From contig NZ_CP017478.1 of assembly GCF_001761325.1 (NCBI RefSeq), positions 3,121,501-3,185,500 of the forward strand: a DNA stretch of 64,000 nucleotides, read 5' to 3'. This document shows, piece after piece, positions 46,580-55,670 of this stretch. Each line of letters begins with the position of its first letter. Position 1 is the stretch's first letter. The DNA is from Urechidicola croceus. GTDB lineage: Bacteria > Bacteroidota > Bacteroidia > Flavobacteriales > Flavobacteriaceae. Made by a program: the position numbers and the translations under genes. The notes under the pieces were generated by a model that saw only the letters and a program-made list of their open reading frames with translations, was not told the origin of the DNA and ran no database searches.

Positions 46580-49500
46580 TGGAACTAGAAAGACTTACGG
46601 AAGAGATAGAAGCAAAAGGCTTAGAATTAGTAATTGGACTAGAAACGCACGTTCGGTTAAATACAAAAACAAAATTATTTTGTTCTTGCCCTAATCAAGA
46701 AGTAGAAACACCTAACTATAATATTTGTCCCGTTTGTACTGGGCAAATGGGTGTGTTGCCTTCGTTGAATAAAGAAGCGATACACAAAGCAATTTATTTT
46801 GGAAAAGCAGTAAATTCTAGTTTTTCAAATACCATTATTTCATGGGATAGAAAGCATTATGAATATCCTGATAATGCCAAAAATATACAAATTACACAGT
46901 TCGAAAATCCTATCATTCCTGATGGAAAGGTAAATTGTTACCGAGATGATGGATCAACATTTACAGTAGATTTAGAGCAAGTACATATTGAAGAAGATGC
47001 AGCAAAATTGGTGCATCAAAAAAACGAATCTTGGGTAGATTTCAATAAAGGTGGAGTTCCATTAATTGAAATCGTTACAACTCCATGTATTCGTAATATT
47101 CAAGATGCATCTACTTATGCACAATACATTCAGCGGATTGTTCAGAATTTAGGAATATCAGAGGCAAACCTTGAAAAAGGAGAATTTAAATCGGATGTGA
47201 GTGTTTCTTTACGTAAGAAAGGCACAGATGTTTTAAATGCGCGTACAGAGATTAAAAACTTGAACTCGTTTAAGTTTATGATTGAAGCGCTGACAGAAGA
47301 AGTGTCCAAACAATTTAATTATTATATTGAAAAAGGTGACTTTAGACCAGACCAAACTACCGTATTGTTTGATGCAGATTTAAAGCAAACTAAAGTAATG
47401 CGTAAAAAGGAGTTTGCGGCAGATTATCGTTTTATCCGTGAGCCAGATATTCCGTTTGTAAATATAAAAGAAGCTATTGATCGTATTTCTGTAGATGAAA
47501 GTTTGTTGCCGTTTGCAATAGAAACAACGTTGATTAAGGGTGGAGTTTTACCACAAGACGCTAAGTTTTTCACTTCTGAAGCAATTCGTTCCCAGGTATT
47601 TACAGCGATTAATAATGAGATAAAAGATGTGTCTTTTGTTGCTAAAACATTAGTGAATAACATCAAACCTGATGAATATGAAGCAATTCAGAATATTGCA
47701 GATTTCACAGCGATGTTTTCATTGTTCAAACAAGAAAAAATTACGGTTGTTTTATTACAAAATGCAATTCAGAAAGTTTTAGCAGATGCTAAATTTGATT
47801 ATAAAAAGTATTTTGCAGATAACACTATTTCTGAAGATACAATTCAAGATGCTATTGATGAAGCGATTGCTACTAACGAAGTGATTGCCAATGATATTAA
47901 AGCAGGAAATCAAGGTAAGGCTGGAATTTTAGTAGGGAAAGTAATTGCTAAAATAGGTAAAGGTGCTTCTGGAAAAGTAATTCGTGAGAAGATTCTTGCT
48001 TCTTTAAGTGGAACTACAGTTAGTAAAACGACTTCTGAAAATAACAAAATAGAAGTTGCTATAACTTCAAAATTGATTCAAGAAGAAGAATTACCAGAAA
48101 TTGATATTATCATTAAAGATTCATATCGTACCCATAAAACATCGGATATTTCTGAAGAAACAATCAACGAAAAAGCAACACTTGCAGGTTGGGTTTCTAG
48201 TGTTCGTGATCACGGAGAATTAATTTTTATCGATTTACGTGATGCAAGTTATCAAATGATTCAAGTGCGATTGAGTAGAGAATCTTTCCCTAATTTAGAT
48301 GAATTGGTGAAGTTGAAACCGGAGTCTGTAATTTCAGTTGCAGGAACCATTGTTCCTCGTAGTGAAGATGATTACAATCCTGGAATTAGAACTGGAAAAT
48401 TAGAATTAGAAGCAACGGATTTAGATATTTTAAACTTGTCTAAAACATTGCCTTTTGAAATAAAAAGAGCCGCAAAAAGTAATGAAAATGTTCGTTTTCA
48501 ATACAAGTATTTAGATCATAGAAATGAAGAGGTAAGAAGAGCTGTAGTAAATCGTCATAAGGTGATTAAATTGTTGCGTGATATTTTAGACGAACAAGAG
48601 TTTTTAGAAATTGAAACGCCAATTTTAACAGCAGGAACAGACGAAGGAGCTCGTGAGTTTATCGTGCCTACGCGTAAACAAGGAGGTTTATTTTATACCT
48701 TGCCACAAGCGCCACAGCAATTCAAGCAAATGTTGATGGTTGGAGGCTTTGAGAAGTATTTTCAAATTGCTCGTTGTTTCCGTGACGAAGATTCTCGTGG
48801 AGATCGTCAGCCAGAATTTACACAGTTAGATATCGAAATGGCATATGTAAGTATGCAAGATGTGATTGATTTGAATACGCATATGTTCAATGAAGTGGTG
48901 AAGAATATCTATGGTAAAAAATGGATTTTAAAACCTTTTGAAGTCATTACTTATAAGGATGCGATGGATAAATATGGTTGTGATAGACCAGATTTACGTT
49001 TCGGATTGGAAATGGAAGATATTACAGATATAGTGAAAGACACAACTTTCCAAGTGTTTGTAAAACCAATTGAAGATGGTGGAATTGTGAAGTGTATCAA
49101 AGTTGATGCAAAATCACAAGGAAAGAAGCGTTTATCAAAAGGGCAAATTGAAAAACTAACTTCGATTGCACAAGAGCATGGTTTAGGAGGATTGGCTTAT
49201 ATTATTGTAAATGAAAATGATTTACAATCGCCAATTATTAAATATTTAGGAGAAGATATTGCAGCAAAAATTATTGAGCAAACCAAAGCAGAAGTTGGAG
49301 ATATTGTATTCTTCTCTGCGGCAGATTATGCAATTGCAAATAAAGCCTTAGATGCTGTTCGTCAAGAATTAGGTAGTATGTTGAAGCTAATTAATCCTAA
49401 GGAATTGCGTCCTGCTTGGGTTGTTGATTTCCCAATGTTTGAAAAAACAGAGGAAGGTCGTTGGACATTTACACACAATCCATTCTCTATGCCAGCAGTT

Positions 49501-49905
49501 TATGATTTAGAAAAACATATGAATGGTGAAGGAGAAGAAATAGGAACGATTATCGCTCAGCAATATGATTTAATCTTAAATGGTTATGAAATTGGTGGAG
49601 GATCTGTTCGTGCGCACAAACCAGAAATCTTAGAGGCAACCTATAAAAATATGGGTTACAACAAAGAGGAAATGATGAAGAGTGTAGGTACGATGTACAA
49701 AGCATTTCATTATGGAGCGCCACCACACGGAGGAATTGCTTGGGGCGTAGATCGTTTGATGATGATTTTAGAAAAGAAAGCATCTATTCGTGAAGTAATG
49801 GCTTTCCCTAAAACAGGAACAAGTGAAGATTTATTATTCGGAAGTCCATCTCCATTATCAGATAAAAAAGTTGAAGAGATGAATGTGAGAGTAATTAGGA
49901 GATAG
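46579..49905 (+). CDS. Fusion: amidotransferase subunit GatB + aspartyl-tRNA synthetase
   Basis: 1108 residues, two complete enzymes in one chain. Residues 1 to about 480 are GatB: LVIGLETHVRLNTKTKLFCSC with zinc site CSC...CPVC, SWDRKHYEYPDNAKNIQITQ, VHIEEDAAK, GGVPLIEIVT and the YqeY-like tail ending KVIREKILASL. A linker of about 35 residues follows. Residues about 516-1108 are a bacterial AspRS: OB-fold LAGWVSSVRDHGELIF, class II motif 2 FRDEDSRGDRQPEFTQLD, the GAD insertion domain and motif 3 GGIAWGVDRLMM. His545 corresponds to His31 of the Pseudomonas non-discriminating AspRS. Together with GatA and the GatC-like protein it should form Asp-tRNA(Asn) and amidate it to Asn-tRNA(Asn). An NCBI-style name for a bifunctional GatB/AspS exists to my memory; function of the fusion is inferred. 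Confidence 0.95.
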   Translation: MELERLTEEIEAKGLELVIGLETHVRLNTKTKLFCSCPNQEVETPNYNICPVCTGQMGVLPSLNKEAIHKAIYFGKAVNSSFSNTIISWDRKHYEYPDNAKNIQITQFENPIIPDGKVNCYRDDGSTFTVDLEQVHIEEDAAKLVHQKNESWVDFNKGGVPLIEIVTTPCIRNIQDASTYAQYIQRIVQNLGISEANLEKGEFKSDVSVSLRKKGTDVLNARTEIKNLNSFKFMIEALTEEVSKQFNYYIEKGDFRPDQTTVLFDADLKQTKVMRKKEFAADYRFIREPDIPFVNIKEAIDRISVDESLLPFAIETTLIKGGVLPQDAKFFTSEAIRSQVFTAINNEIKDVSFVAKTLVNNIKPDEYEAIQNIADFTAMFSLFKQEKITVVLLQNAIQKVLADAKFDYKKYFADNTISEDTIQDAIDEAIATNEVIANDIKAGNQGKAGILVGKVIAKIGKGASGKVIREKILASLSGTTVSKTTSENNKIEVAITSKLIQEEELPEIDIIIKDSYRTHKTSDISEETINEKATLAGWVSSVRDHGELIFIDLRDASYQMIQVRLSRESFPNLDELVKLKPESVISVAGTIVPRSEDDYNPGIRTGKLELEATDLDILNLSKTLPFEIKRAAKSNENVRFQYKYLDHRNEEVRRAVVNRHKVIKLLRDILDEQEFLEIETPILTAGTDEGAREFIVPTRKQGGLFYTLPQAPQQFKQMLMVGGFEKYFQIARCFRDEDSRGDRQPEFTQLDIEMAYVSMQDVIDLNTHMFNEVVKNIYGKKWILKPFEVITYKDAMDKYGCDRPDLRFGLEMEDITDIVKDTTFQVFVKPIEDGGIVKCIKVDAKSQGKKRLSKGQIEKLTSIAQEHGLGGLAYIIVNENDLQSPIIKYLGEDIAAKIIEQTKAEVGDIVFFSAADYAIANKALDAVRQELGSMLKLINPKELRPAWVVDFPMFEKTEEGRWTFTHNPFSMPAVYDLEKHMNGEGEEIGTIIAQQYDLILNGYEIGGGSVRAHKPEILEATYKNMGYNKEEMMKSVGTMYKAFHYGAPPHGGIAWGVDRLMMILEKKASIREVMAFPKTGTSEDLLFGSPSPLSDKKVEEMNVRVIRR

Positions 49906-49923
49906 ATTAGAAAATTGAATGAT

Positions 49924-49957
49924 AAAAAAAGAGTGAATTTAAATTCACTCTTTTTTT
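49924..49957 (+). terminator. Terminator of the gat operon
   Basis: AAAAAAAGAGTGAATTT and AAATTCACTCTTTTTTT form a perfect inverted repeat 18 bases after the stop. Confidence 0.93.
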
Positions 49958-50051
49958 ATGCTATAAATATAAGGTTTAGTATTTTTAATCAATTATTGTT
50001 TTTCTTTTTCTAAAATCACGAACTTAGAAAATTAACTAAACTAAATTATAT

Positions 50052-51050
50052 ATGAAAACTCGAAGAAATTTCATAAAACTTTCTGCATTAGGTGGTGCGG
50101 CAATAGTTACAAGTTCATGTATGACTTCACAAAAAGAATCTACGGATTCGAATATTGTTAGTAGCGCTAAGAATGTTGTGAAACCAATTGTTATTTCAAC
50201 TTGGAATCATGGATTGGCAGCGAATAATGATGCTTGGAAAATTTTATCAGATAAAGGTAAAGCATTAGATGCAGTTGAAGCAGGAGTTAGAAATTCAGAG
50301 TCAGATATTAATAATATGAGTGTAGGAATTGGTGGTTTACCTGATAGAGATGGCAAAGTAACTTTAGATGCTTGTATAATGGATGAACATAATAATTGTG
50401 GAGCTGTTGCTTGTCTTGAAGATATTGAAAATCCAATTTCTGTTGCTCGCAAAGTAATGGAAGATACAAAACATGTAATGTTGGTTGGTCAAGGAGCAAA
50501 AGAATTTGCTTTAGAAAAAGGATTTAAAGAAACAAATTTATTAACGGAGAAAGCAAAAAAACTTTGGGAGAAATGGAAGGTTCAGTCAAACTATAAACCT
50601 ATTATTAATAGTGAAAACCATGATACTATTGGTCTTTTGGCTTTAGATGAATTTGGGAATCTGTCAGGTGCATGTACAACAAGTGGAATGGCATATAAAC
50701 TACATGGTAGAGTAGGAGATTCTCCAATTATTGGTGCTGGGTTGTTTGTTGATAATGAAGTTGGAGCCGCATGCGCAACTGGAGTTGGTGAAGCAGTTAT
50801 TAGAGTTGCAGGAAGTGCAATTGTGGTTGAACTGATGCGGAATGGAATGTCGCCAAATGAGGCTTGTAAAGAAGCTGTAGACCGTGTGATTAAAAAGCAT
50901 AAAGACGTAACAGATTTACAGGTAGGGTTTATTGCCTTAAATAGAAATGGTGAATATGGAGGTTATAGTGTCTATTCAGGTTTTAATTATGCAGTTAGAA
51001 GTACTACTCAAAATGAACTGATAGATGCTCAATATAATAGAGAATCGTAA
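50052..51050 (+). CDS. N4-(beta-N-acetylglucosaminyl)-L-asparaginase family Ntn hydrolase
   Basis: 332 residues. The N-terminus KTRRNFIKLSALGGAAIVTSSC is a twin-arginine signal ending in a lipobox-like Cys. The autoprocessing site is HDTIG (Thr becomes the nucleophile), followed by SGMAYKLHGRVGDSPIIGAGLFVDN and GAACATGVGEAVIR, as in glycosylasparaginase of Elizabethkingia. The enzyme cleaves GlcNAc-Asn bonds of glycoproteins, or beta-aspartyl peptides. It precedes cutC with stop and start codon adjacent. The neighbourhood to an Asn-tRNA operon may be chance. Confidence 0.92.
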   Translation: MKTRRNFIKLSALGGAAIVTSSCMTSQKESTDSNIVSSAKNVVKPIVISTWNHGLAANNDAWKILSDKGKALDAVEAGVRNSESDINNMSVGIGGLPDRDGKVTLDACIMDEHNNCGAVACLEDIENPISVARKVMEDTKHVMLVGQGAKEFALEKGFKETNLLTEKAKKLWEKWKVQSNYKPIINSENHDTIGLLALDEFGNLSGACTTSGMAYKLHGRVGDSPIIGAGLFVDNEVGAACATGVGEAVIRVAGSAIVVELMRNGMSPNEACKEAVDRVIKKHKDVTDLQVGFIALNRNGEYGGYSVYSGFNYAVRSTTQNELIDAQYNRES

Positions 51051-51752
51051 ATGAGTGTAATTAATATTGAAATTTGTACGGATTCATTAGAAGGAGCATT
51101 AATTGCTCAAAAATATGGGGTAAAACGTATAGAGTTATGTGCTGCTTTGTCAGTAGGTGGTTTAACTCCTAGTTTTGGATTGATAAAAAAATGTGTTGAA
51201 AAATCATCAGTAGAAGTTCATGTGATGATACGACCTAGAGAAGGTGATTTTAATTATAACTCAATAGAGATAGATTTGATGAAACTCGATATTGAGTCTA
51301 CAAAAAAAGCAGGTGCTCATGGAGTGGTATTTGGAATTTTAGATTCTGAAAATAAAATTTCAAATGAAAATAAATCACTTGTTGAATTTTCAAAATCATT
51401 GGGTTTAGAAGTTACATTTCATCGTGCTTTTGATTTTGTTTCTGATTATAATTCAGCAATTCAAAAAATAATTTATTTCAAGTTTAATAGACTGTTAACT
51501 TCTGGATTGAAGCCAACAGCGATTGAAGGATTGCAAGTAATTTCTGAGTTACAAGCAAATTATGGTCATCAAATTGAAATAATGGCAGGAAGTGGAATCA
51601 ATGAAACAAATGTTTCAAAATTTGTTGATTCTGGAATAGAAAATATTCATTTTACGGCTCGAAAATTTATAAAAGTTTCATCAAAATTATCAATGGGAAA
51701 TAATATGATAATTGATGAAGATAAAATCAAAAATATTATAAAAAACATTTGA
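51051..51752 (+). CDS. cutC: CutC family protein (copper homeostasis)
   Basis: 233 residues with the CutC TIM-barrel pattern: INIEICTDSLEGALIAQKYGVKRIELCAALSVGGLTPS, VHVMIRPREGDFNY, FHRAFD and MAGSGINETNV. The family was named for copper tolerance, but its reaction is not established. Starts directly after the stop of the asparaginase gene, so the two are co-translated. Its stop codon lies inside the promoter of the trp operon. Confidence 0.93.
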   Translation: MSVINIEICTDSLEGALIAQKYGVKRIELCAALSVGGLTPSFGLIKKCVEKSSVEVHVMIRPREGDFNYNSIEIDLMKLDIESTKKAGAHGVVFGILDSENKISNENKSLVEFSKSLGLEVTFHRAFDFVSDYNSAIQKIIYFKFNRLLTSGLKPTAIEGLQVISELQANYGHQIEIMAGSGINETNVSKFVDSGIENIHFTARKFIKVSSKLSMGNNMIIDEDKIKNIIKNI

Positions 51753-51778
51753 TTTGAATAAAATCTATGTTACATTTG
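51748..51778 (+). promoter_or_regulatory. Promoter of the trp operon
   Basis: TTTG (51748-51751), 19 bases, TACATTTG (51771-51778), a full flavobacterial match. The predicted start near 51784 is about 14 bases before the leader-peptide ATG. The -33 box overlaps the cutC stop codon. Confidence 0.8.
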
Positions 51779-51797
51779 TACCATACAAAAAGAAACA

Positions 51798-51848
51798 ATG
51801 ACAAATACTCAAAATAATACATGGTGGTGGAACTCTCTTAATCAATAA
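51798..51848 (+). CDS. trpL: trp operon leader peptide
   Basis: A 16-codon frame reads MTNTQNNTWWWNSLNQ and then stops. Three consecutive UGG Trp codons (51822-51830) are a classic sensor of charged tRNA-Trp. The frame lies between the trp promoter and a terminator ahead of trpE. It is too short to be found by length alone; the Trp triplet and its placement are the evidence. Confidence 0.88.
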   Translation: MTNTQNNTWWWNSLNQ

Positions 51849-51926
51849 GTGAGAAGTTACTATTATATATTATTTTAATTATATAAAATCATAAAAGGCT
51901 TATCTCACGATAAGCCTTTTTTACAT
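51849..51926 (+). promoter_or_regulatory. trp transcription attenuator (terminator/antiterminator)
   Basis: The terminator has arms AAAAGGCTTATC (51893-51904) and GATAAGCCTTTT (51909-51920), loop TCAC and a T-run. GTGAGA at 51849-51854, directly after the leader stop codon, is complementary to TCTCAC at 51903-51908, which includes part of the terminator's left arm and loop. A ribosome stalled at the Trp codons leaves GTGAGA free and favours antitermination; one that reaches the stop covers it and lets the terminator form. This is inference from pairing. A Bacteroidota trp leader motif (Bacteroid-trp) has been described. Confidence 0.8.
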
Positions 51927-51933
51927 TTAAAAA

Positions 51934-53325
51934 ATGGATAAATTACAATTCAAAACAATCAGTAAAACACGGATTTCTGATACGGTAACACCTGTTGGAC
52001 TCTATTTGCGTTTTCGTGATAAATATGCCAATACATTACTACTTGAGAGTTCTGATTATCATAGTAAAGAAGAAAGTTTTTCTTTTATATGTATAGAGCC
52101 AATAGTTACGATAAAAGCGGAAAATCATGAATTATCTCTAAGTCATAAAGGAACTAAGATTGAAAGTCAGAAAATCGATAAAAACTTTTATGAATTGTAT
52201 GACAAATACAGTAAAATAATTGATTTAGATTGTCCCTCTGAAATGAAATCGTATAACGGATTGTATGGATATACAACCTATGATAGCGTTCAATATTTTG
52301 AAAATATCAAATTAAATGTAAAAGATGCACCATCGAAAATTCCGTTGATGCAGTACAGTTTTTTCCGTTTTATCATTGCAATCAATCATTTTAATGATGA
52401 AATGACTTTAATTGAAAATGTTGAAGGAACTTCAGATTCAAGAATTGAAGAGATAGAGACGATTATTGATGCACAAGCCTTCAATACACAGAAATTTGAA
52501 ATTGTAGGTGAAGAGTCATCAAATTGTACTGACGAAGATTTTATTGAATATGTACGTAAAGCAAAATCGCATTGTAAGCGTGGAGATGTTTTTCAATTGG
52601 TATTATCACGTCAGTTTCAACAGTCATTCAAAGGAGATGAATTTAATGTGTATAGAGCATTAAGATCGATCAATCCATCACCATATTTATTCTATTTTGA
52701 TTACGGAAGTTTTAAGTTGATGGGGTCCTCTCCAGAAGCGCAGATTAAGATTTCTGCTGGAAAAGCAACGATTAACCCAATTGCTGGAACATTTCGTAGA
52801 ACAGGAGATATGACAGAGGATATCAAGTTAGGCAAGAAATTGTCAGAAGATAAAAAAGAAACAGCAGAGCATGTTATGTTGGTAGATTTGGCTCGAAATG
52901 ATTTAAGTAAACATGCCGATAATGTAACTGTAGAGGTGTTTAAAGAAGTGCAATATTTTAGTCATGTAATTCACTTGGTTTCAACCGTTCAAGGACAAAT
53001 TAAAGGAAATCCAATAGAAATTGTTGGAGATACTTTTCCAGCAGGAACATTAAGTGGAGCACCAAAATATAAGGCAATGGAATTGATTGACACCTATGAA
53101 AATCAGTCAAGAGGATTTTACGGTGGAGCAGTAGGAATCATCGGATTGGATGGTTCTGTGAATTTAGCCATCGCAATTCGTTCATTTGTAAGTAAAAATA
53201 ACACCTTGTATTCTCAAGCAGGAGCCGGAATCGTAATCCATTCTGATGAAAAGAAAGAATTACAAGAAGTAAATAATAAGTTAGCAGCCTTGAAAAAAGC
53301 GTTGTATTTAGCAGAGGAGATTTAG
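51934..53325 (+). CDS. trpE: Anthranilate synthase component I
   Basis: 463 residues. Chorismate-binding domain with LVLSRQFQQSFKGDEFNVYRALRSINPSPYLFYFDYG, IKISAGKATINPIAGTFRRTGD, HVMLVDLARNDLSK, FPAGTLSGAPKYKAMELID and GGAVGIIGLDG. It aminates chorismate to anthranilate with ammonia from TrpG. The N-terminal Trp feedback-site Ser is plausible in LLLESSDYHS. First structural gene behind the attenuator. Confidence 0.97.
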   Translation: MDKLQFKTISKTRISDTVTPVGLYLRFRDKYANTLLLESSDYHSKEESFSFICIEPIVTIKAENHELSLSHKGTKIESQKIDKNFYELYDKYSKIIDLDCPSEMKSYNGLYGYTTYDSVQYFENIKLNVKDAPSKIPLMQYSFFRFIIAINHFNDEMTLIENVEGTSDSRIEEIETIIDAQAFNTQKFEIVGEESSNCTDEDFIEYVRKAKSHCKRGDVFQLVLSRQFQQSFKGDEFNVYRALRSINPSPYLFYFDYGSFKLMGSSPEAQIKISAGKATINPIAGTFRRTGDMTEDIKLGKKLSEDKKETAEHVMLVDLARNDLSKHADNVTVEVFKEVQYFSHVIHLVSTVQGQIKGNPIEIVGDTFPAGTLSGAPKYKAMELIDTYENQSRGFYGGAVGIIGLDGSVNLAIAIRSFVSKNNTLYSQAGAGIVIHSDEKKELQEVNNKLAALKKALYLAEEI

Positions 53326-53366
53326 GGCGTTCGAGCGGGCTATCCATTATATCTTTTTATTGCTAG

Positions 53367-53540
53367 TTGTCATTCCTGCGAAGGCAGGAATCAAAAAAAT
53401 AAAAAGGATGCCATTTCTATCCCTAACGCAGAAATAAAAAGTAAAGTCATTTCGACAAAAGGAGAAATCGCATAAAGAGGATTAATTAGAGATGAATATG
53501 TGAGAATAAGGATGAGATTTCTCATTACATTCGAAATGAC
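53367..53540. repeat. Palindromic repeats between trpE and trpG
   Basis: The 240-base trpE-trpG gap holds a short hairpin GTCATTCCTGC...GCAGGAATC (53369-53392) and a 95-base MITE-like element (53446-53540) with perfect 10-base terminal inverted repeats GTCATTTCGA and TCGAAATGAC and an inner pair GGAGAAATC/GATTTCTC. Confidence 0.85.
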
Positions 53541-53565
53541 AAAATAAAGTTAAGACTATAAGAAT

Positions 53566-54141
53566 ATGAAAATATTAATTTTAGATAATTACGATTCGTT
53601 TACCTACAATTTGGTACACATGGTAGAGAAAATCACAGGAACCTATCCTGATGTTTATCGTAATGACGAAATTTCGTTAGAGGAAGTAGGAAAGTATGAT
53701 ATTATTATGCTTTCTCCAGGACCTGGAATTCCAGATGAAGCAGGGATTTTAAAAGATGTGATTAAAATGTATGCTCCTACAAAACCAATTTTTGGTGTAT
53801 GTTTAGGTTTGCAAGCAATTACAGAAGTTTTTGGAGGAACTATTATCAATTTAGAAGAGGTATTTCACGGAGTAGCAACTGAAATGGAAGTAACGAATAA
53901 GGAGGCTGTTATATTCAAAAATGTACCAGAAAAATTTATGGCAGCACGTTACCATTCTTGGGCTGCTACAGATGAAGGATTTCCAGAGGAAATAGCAGTT
54001 ACAGCAAGAGATGAAGATGGTTTAATTCAAGCCATTGAGCATAAAAAATATAATGTGAGTGCAGTTCAGTTTCATCCAGAGTCTATTTTGACGGATGTCG
54101 GTGAACAAATTGTTAGAAATTTTATTGAAGCGAATAGTTAA
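53566..54141 (+). CDS. trpG: Anthranilate synthase component II (glutamine amidotransferase)
   Basis: 191 residues. Class I amidotransferase with ILDNYDSFTYNLVHMVEKI, oxyanion loop LSPGPGIPDEAG, nucleophile Cys in GVCLGLQAITEVFGG and the His/Glu pair in VQFHPESILTD. Supplies ammonia to TrpE. It stands alone rather than fused to TrpE or TrpD. Confidence 0.97.
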   Translation: MKILILDNYDSFTYNLVHMVEKITGTYPDVYRNDEISLEEVGKYDIIMLSPGPGIPDEAGILKDVIKMYAPTKPIFGVCLGLQAITEVFGGTIINLEEVFHGVATEMEVTNKEAVIFKNVPEKFMAARYHSWAATDEGFPEEIAVTARDEDGLIQAIEHKKYNVSAVQFHPESILTDVGEQIVRNFIEANS

Positions 54142-54149
54142 ATTAGTTT

Positions 54150-54407
54150 TGTCACTCCTGTGAAGGCAGAATAGTAAAAAATAGTAACATTAAAATTGTC
54201 ATTCCTGCGAAGGCAGGAATCTCACTAAATAAAAGAAAGAATGAAAAGTTTCCTGCCTTCGCAGCAATGACAGTGAAAAGTAAATAATGAGTCATTTCGA
54301 CGGTAGGAGAAATCGCATTCTGAGAATCACGTATGTCACCCTGAATTTATTTCAGGGTCACATAAAGAGAATATAGATGCGATGCTGAAACAAGTTCAGC
54401 ATGACGA
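54150..54407. repeat. Palindromic repeat cluster between trpG and trpD
   Basis: The 320-base gap is almost wholly repeats: a decayed short hairpin (about 54150-54171), an intact one (54198-54221), one in reverse orientation (about 54250-54272), and a 119-base composite (54289-54407). The composite joins a half MITE (GTCATTTCGA...) to a two-hairpin unit with CCCTGAA/TTCAGGG and GCTGAA/TTCAGC arms and GTCA...TGAC ends. Confidence 0.88.
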
Positions 54408-54461
54408 TAAAAAGAAGAATAAATTTCTGTTTACGCGGAAATAACAGTAAGGAAATAAGAA

Positions 54462-55448
54462 ATGAAAGCAATATTAAACGATTTATATCAGCATAAAAGA
54501 TTGTCAAAAGCAGAAGCAAAGGAAATCCTTTACAATATTGCGGCAGACAAATACAACGATGCACATTTAGCGTCTTTTATGACTGTTTTTATGATGCGTC
54601 CAATCACTGTTGATGAACTTTCAGGATTTCGTGAAGCGTTGAAAGAATTGGCTGTTAAAGTGGATTTGTCAGAATACAATACAATTGATATTGTAGGAAC
54701 TGGTGGAGATGGAAAAGATACATTTAATATCTCAACAATGACATCGTTTATTGTAGCAGGAACAGGTCAAAAAGTTGCAAAGCACGGTAATTATAGTGTG
54801 TCATCACAATCTGGTTCATCGGATATGTTGGAGAGTTTTGGATATGAATTTACCAATGATGAAGCAACATTAAAAAGTCATTTGGAAAAAGCAAATATTT
54901 GTTTTTTACATGCTCCAAAATTTCATCCTGCTATGAAAGCCGTTGGACCAACAAGAAAGGCATTGGCTTTAAAAACATTCTTTAATATTTTGGGACCTTT
55001 GGTAAATCCTAGTTCACCTCAAAATCAGTTATTGGGAACTTTTAATATGGAAGTTGCACGTTTGTATAACTATATTTTACAAGAGGAAGGAAGTAATTAC
55101 GGAATTGTTCATGCATTAGATGGTTATGATGAAATTTCACTAACAGGTGCATTTAAATTATTTACAAAAAGTGGTGAGCAATTAATTACTCCTGAAAGTT
55201 TGGGACAAAAAACTTTGCAACAATCAGACATTTTCGGAGGAAGTTCTGTTGCTGATGCTGCCAAAATATTTAAGTCGATTATCGAAGGGCAGGGAACAGA
55301 TGCACAGAATAATGTAGTGCTGACTAATGCAGCATTTGCATTGAAAATTGTAGATGTAAATAAATCATTTGAACAAGCATTTGAAGAAGCAAAAGATTCG
55401 TTATTTGGCTTGAAAGCAAAAGCGAGTTTAGAAAAATTGACATCATAG
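54462..55448 (+). CDS. trpD: Anthranilate phosphoribosyltransferase
   Basis: 328 residues. Motifs DIVGTGGDGKDTFNISTMTSF (PRPP loop), KHGNYSVSSQSGSSDMLESFG, HPAMKAVGPTRKAL and LGPLVNPSSPQNQLLG define TrpD. It joins anthranilate and PRPP. The gene is bracketed by two nearly identical 119-base repeats (54289-54407 and 55497-55615). Confidence 0.97.
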   Translation: MKAILNDLYQHKRLSKAEAKEILYNIAADKYNDAHLASFMTVFMMRPITVDELSGFREALKELAVKVDLSEYNTIDIVGTGGDGKDTFNISTMTSFIVAGTGQKVAKHGNYSVSSQSGSSDMLESFGYEFTNDEATLKSHLEKANICFLHAPKFHPAMKAVGPTRKALALKTFFNILGPLVNPSSPQNQLLGTFNMEVARLYNYILQEEGSNYGIVHALDGYDEISLTGAFKLFTKSGEQLITPESLGQKTLQQSDIFGGSSVADAAKIFKSIIEGQGTDAQNNVVLTNAAFALKIVDVNKSFEQAFEEAKDSLFGLKAKASLEKLTS

Positions 55449-55655
55449 TCGTCATTCTGAACTTGTTTCAGAATCACATAAATAAGAAATAAATAAGAGT
55501 CATTTCGACGGTAGGAGAAATCGCATATTGAAAATCACAATCGTCACCCTGAATTTATTTCAGGGTCACATAAAGAGAATATAGATGCGATGCTGAAATA
55601 AATTCAGCATGACGAGAAAATGAAGAATAGATTCCTGCCTTCGCAGGAATGGACA
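55449..55655. repeat. Palindromic repeat cluster between trpD and trpC
   Basis: Starts one base after the trpD stop. Holds a single hairpin GTCATTCTGAA/TTCAGAATC, then a 119-base composite (55497-55615) that differs from the one upstream of trpD at nine positions by my count, then a reversed short hairpin (55630-55654). Confidence 0.9.
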
Positions 55656-55670
55656 ACAGAATAGAAGAAA

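Noticed and set aside
51849-51933. Riboswitch upstream of trpE
   Set aside because: The Trp-codon leader peptide and a competing pair explain the region; no ligand-binding architecture is visible.
53367-54407. CRISPR array in the trp intergenic regions
   Set aside because: Units differ in length and type, are not regularly spaced, and there are no spacers or cas genes.
55124-55477. 117-residue minus-strand frame over the end of trpD
   Set aside because: Antisense to trpD and begins in a palindromic repeat; no domain pattern.
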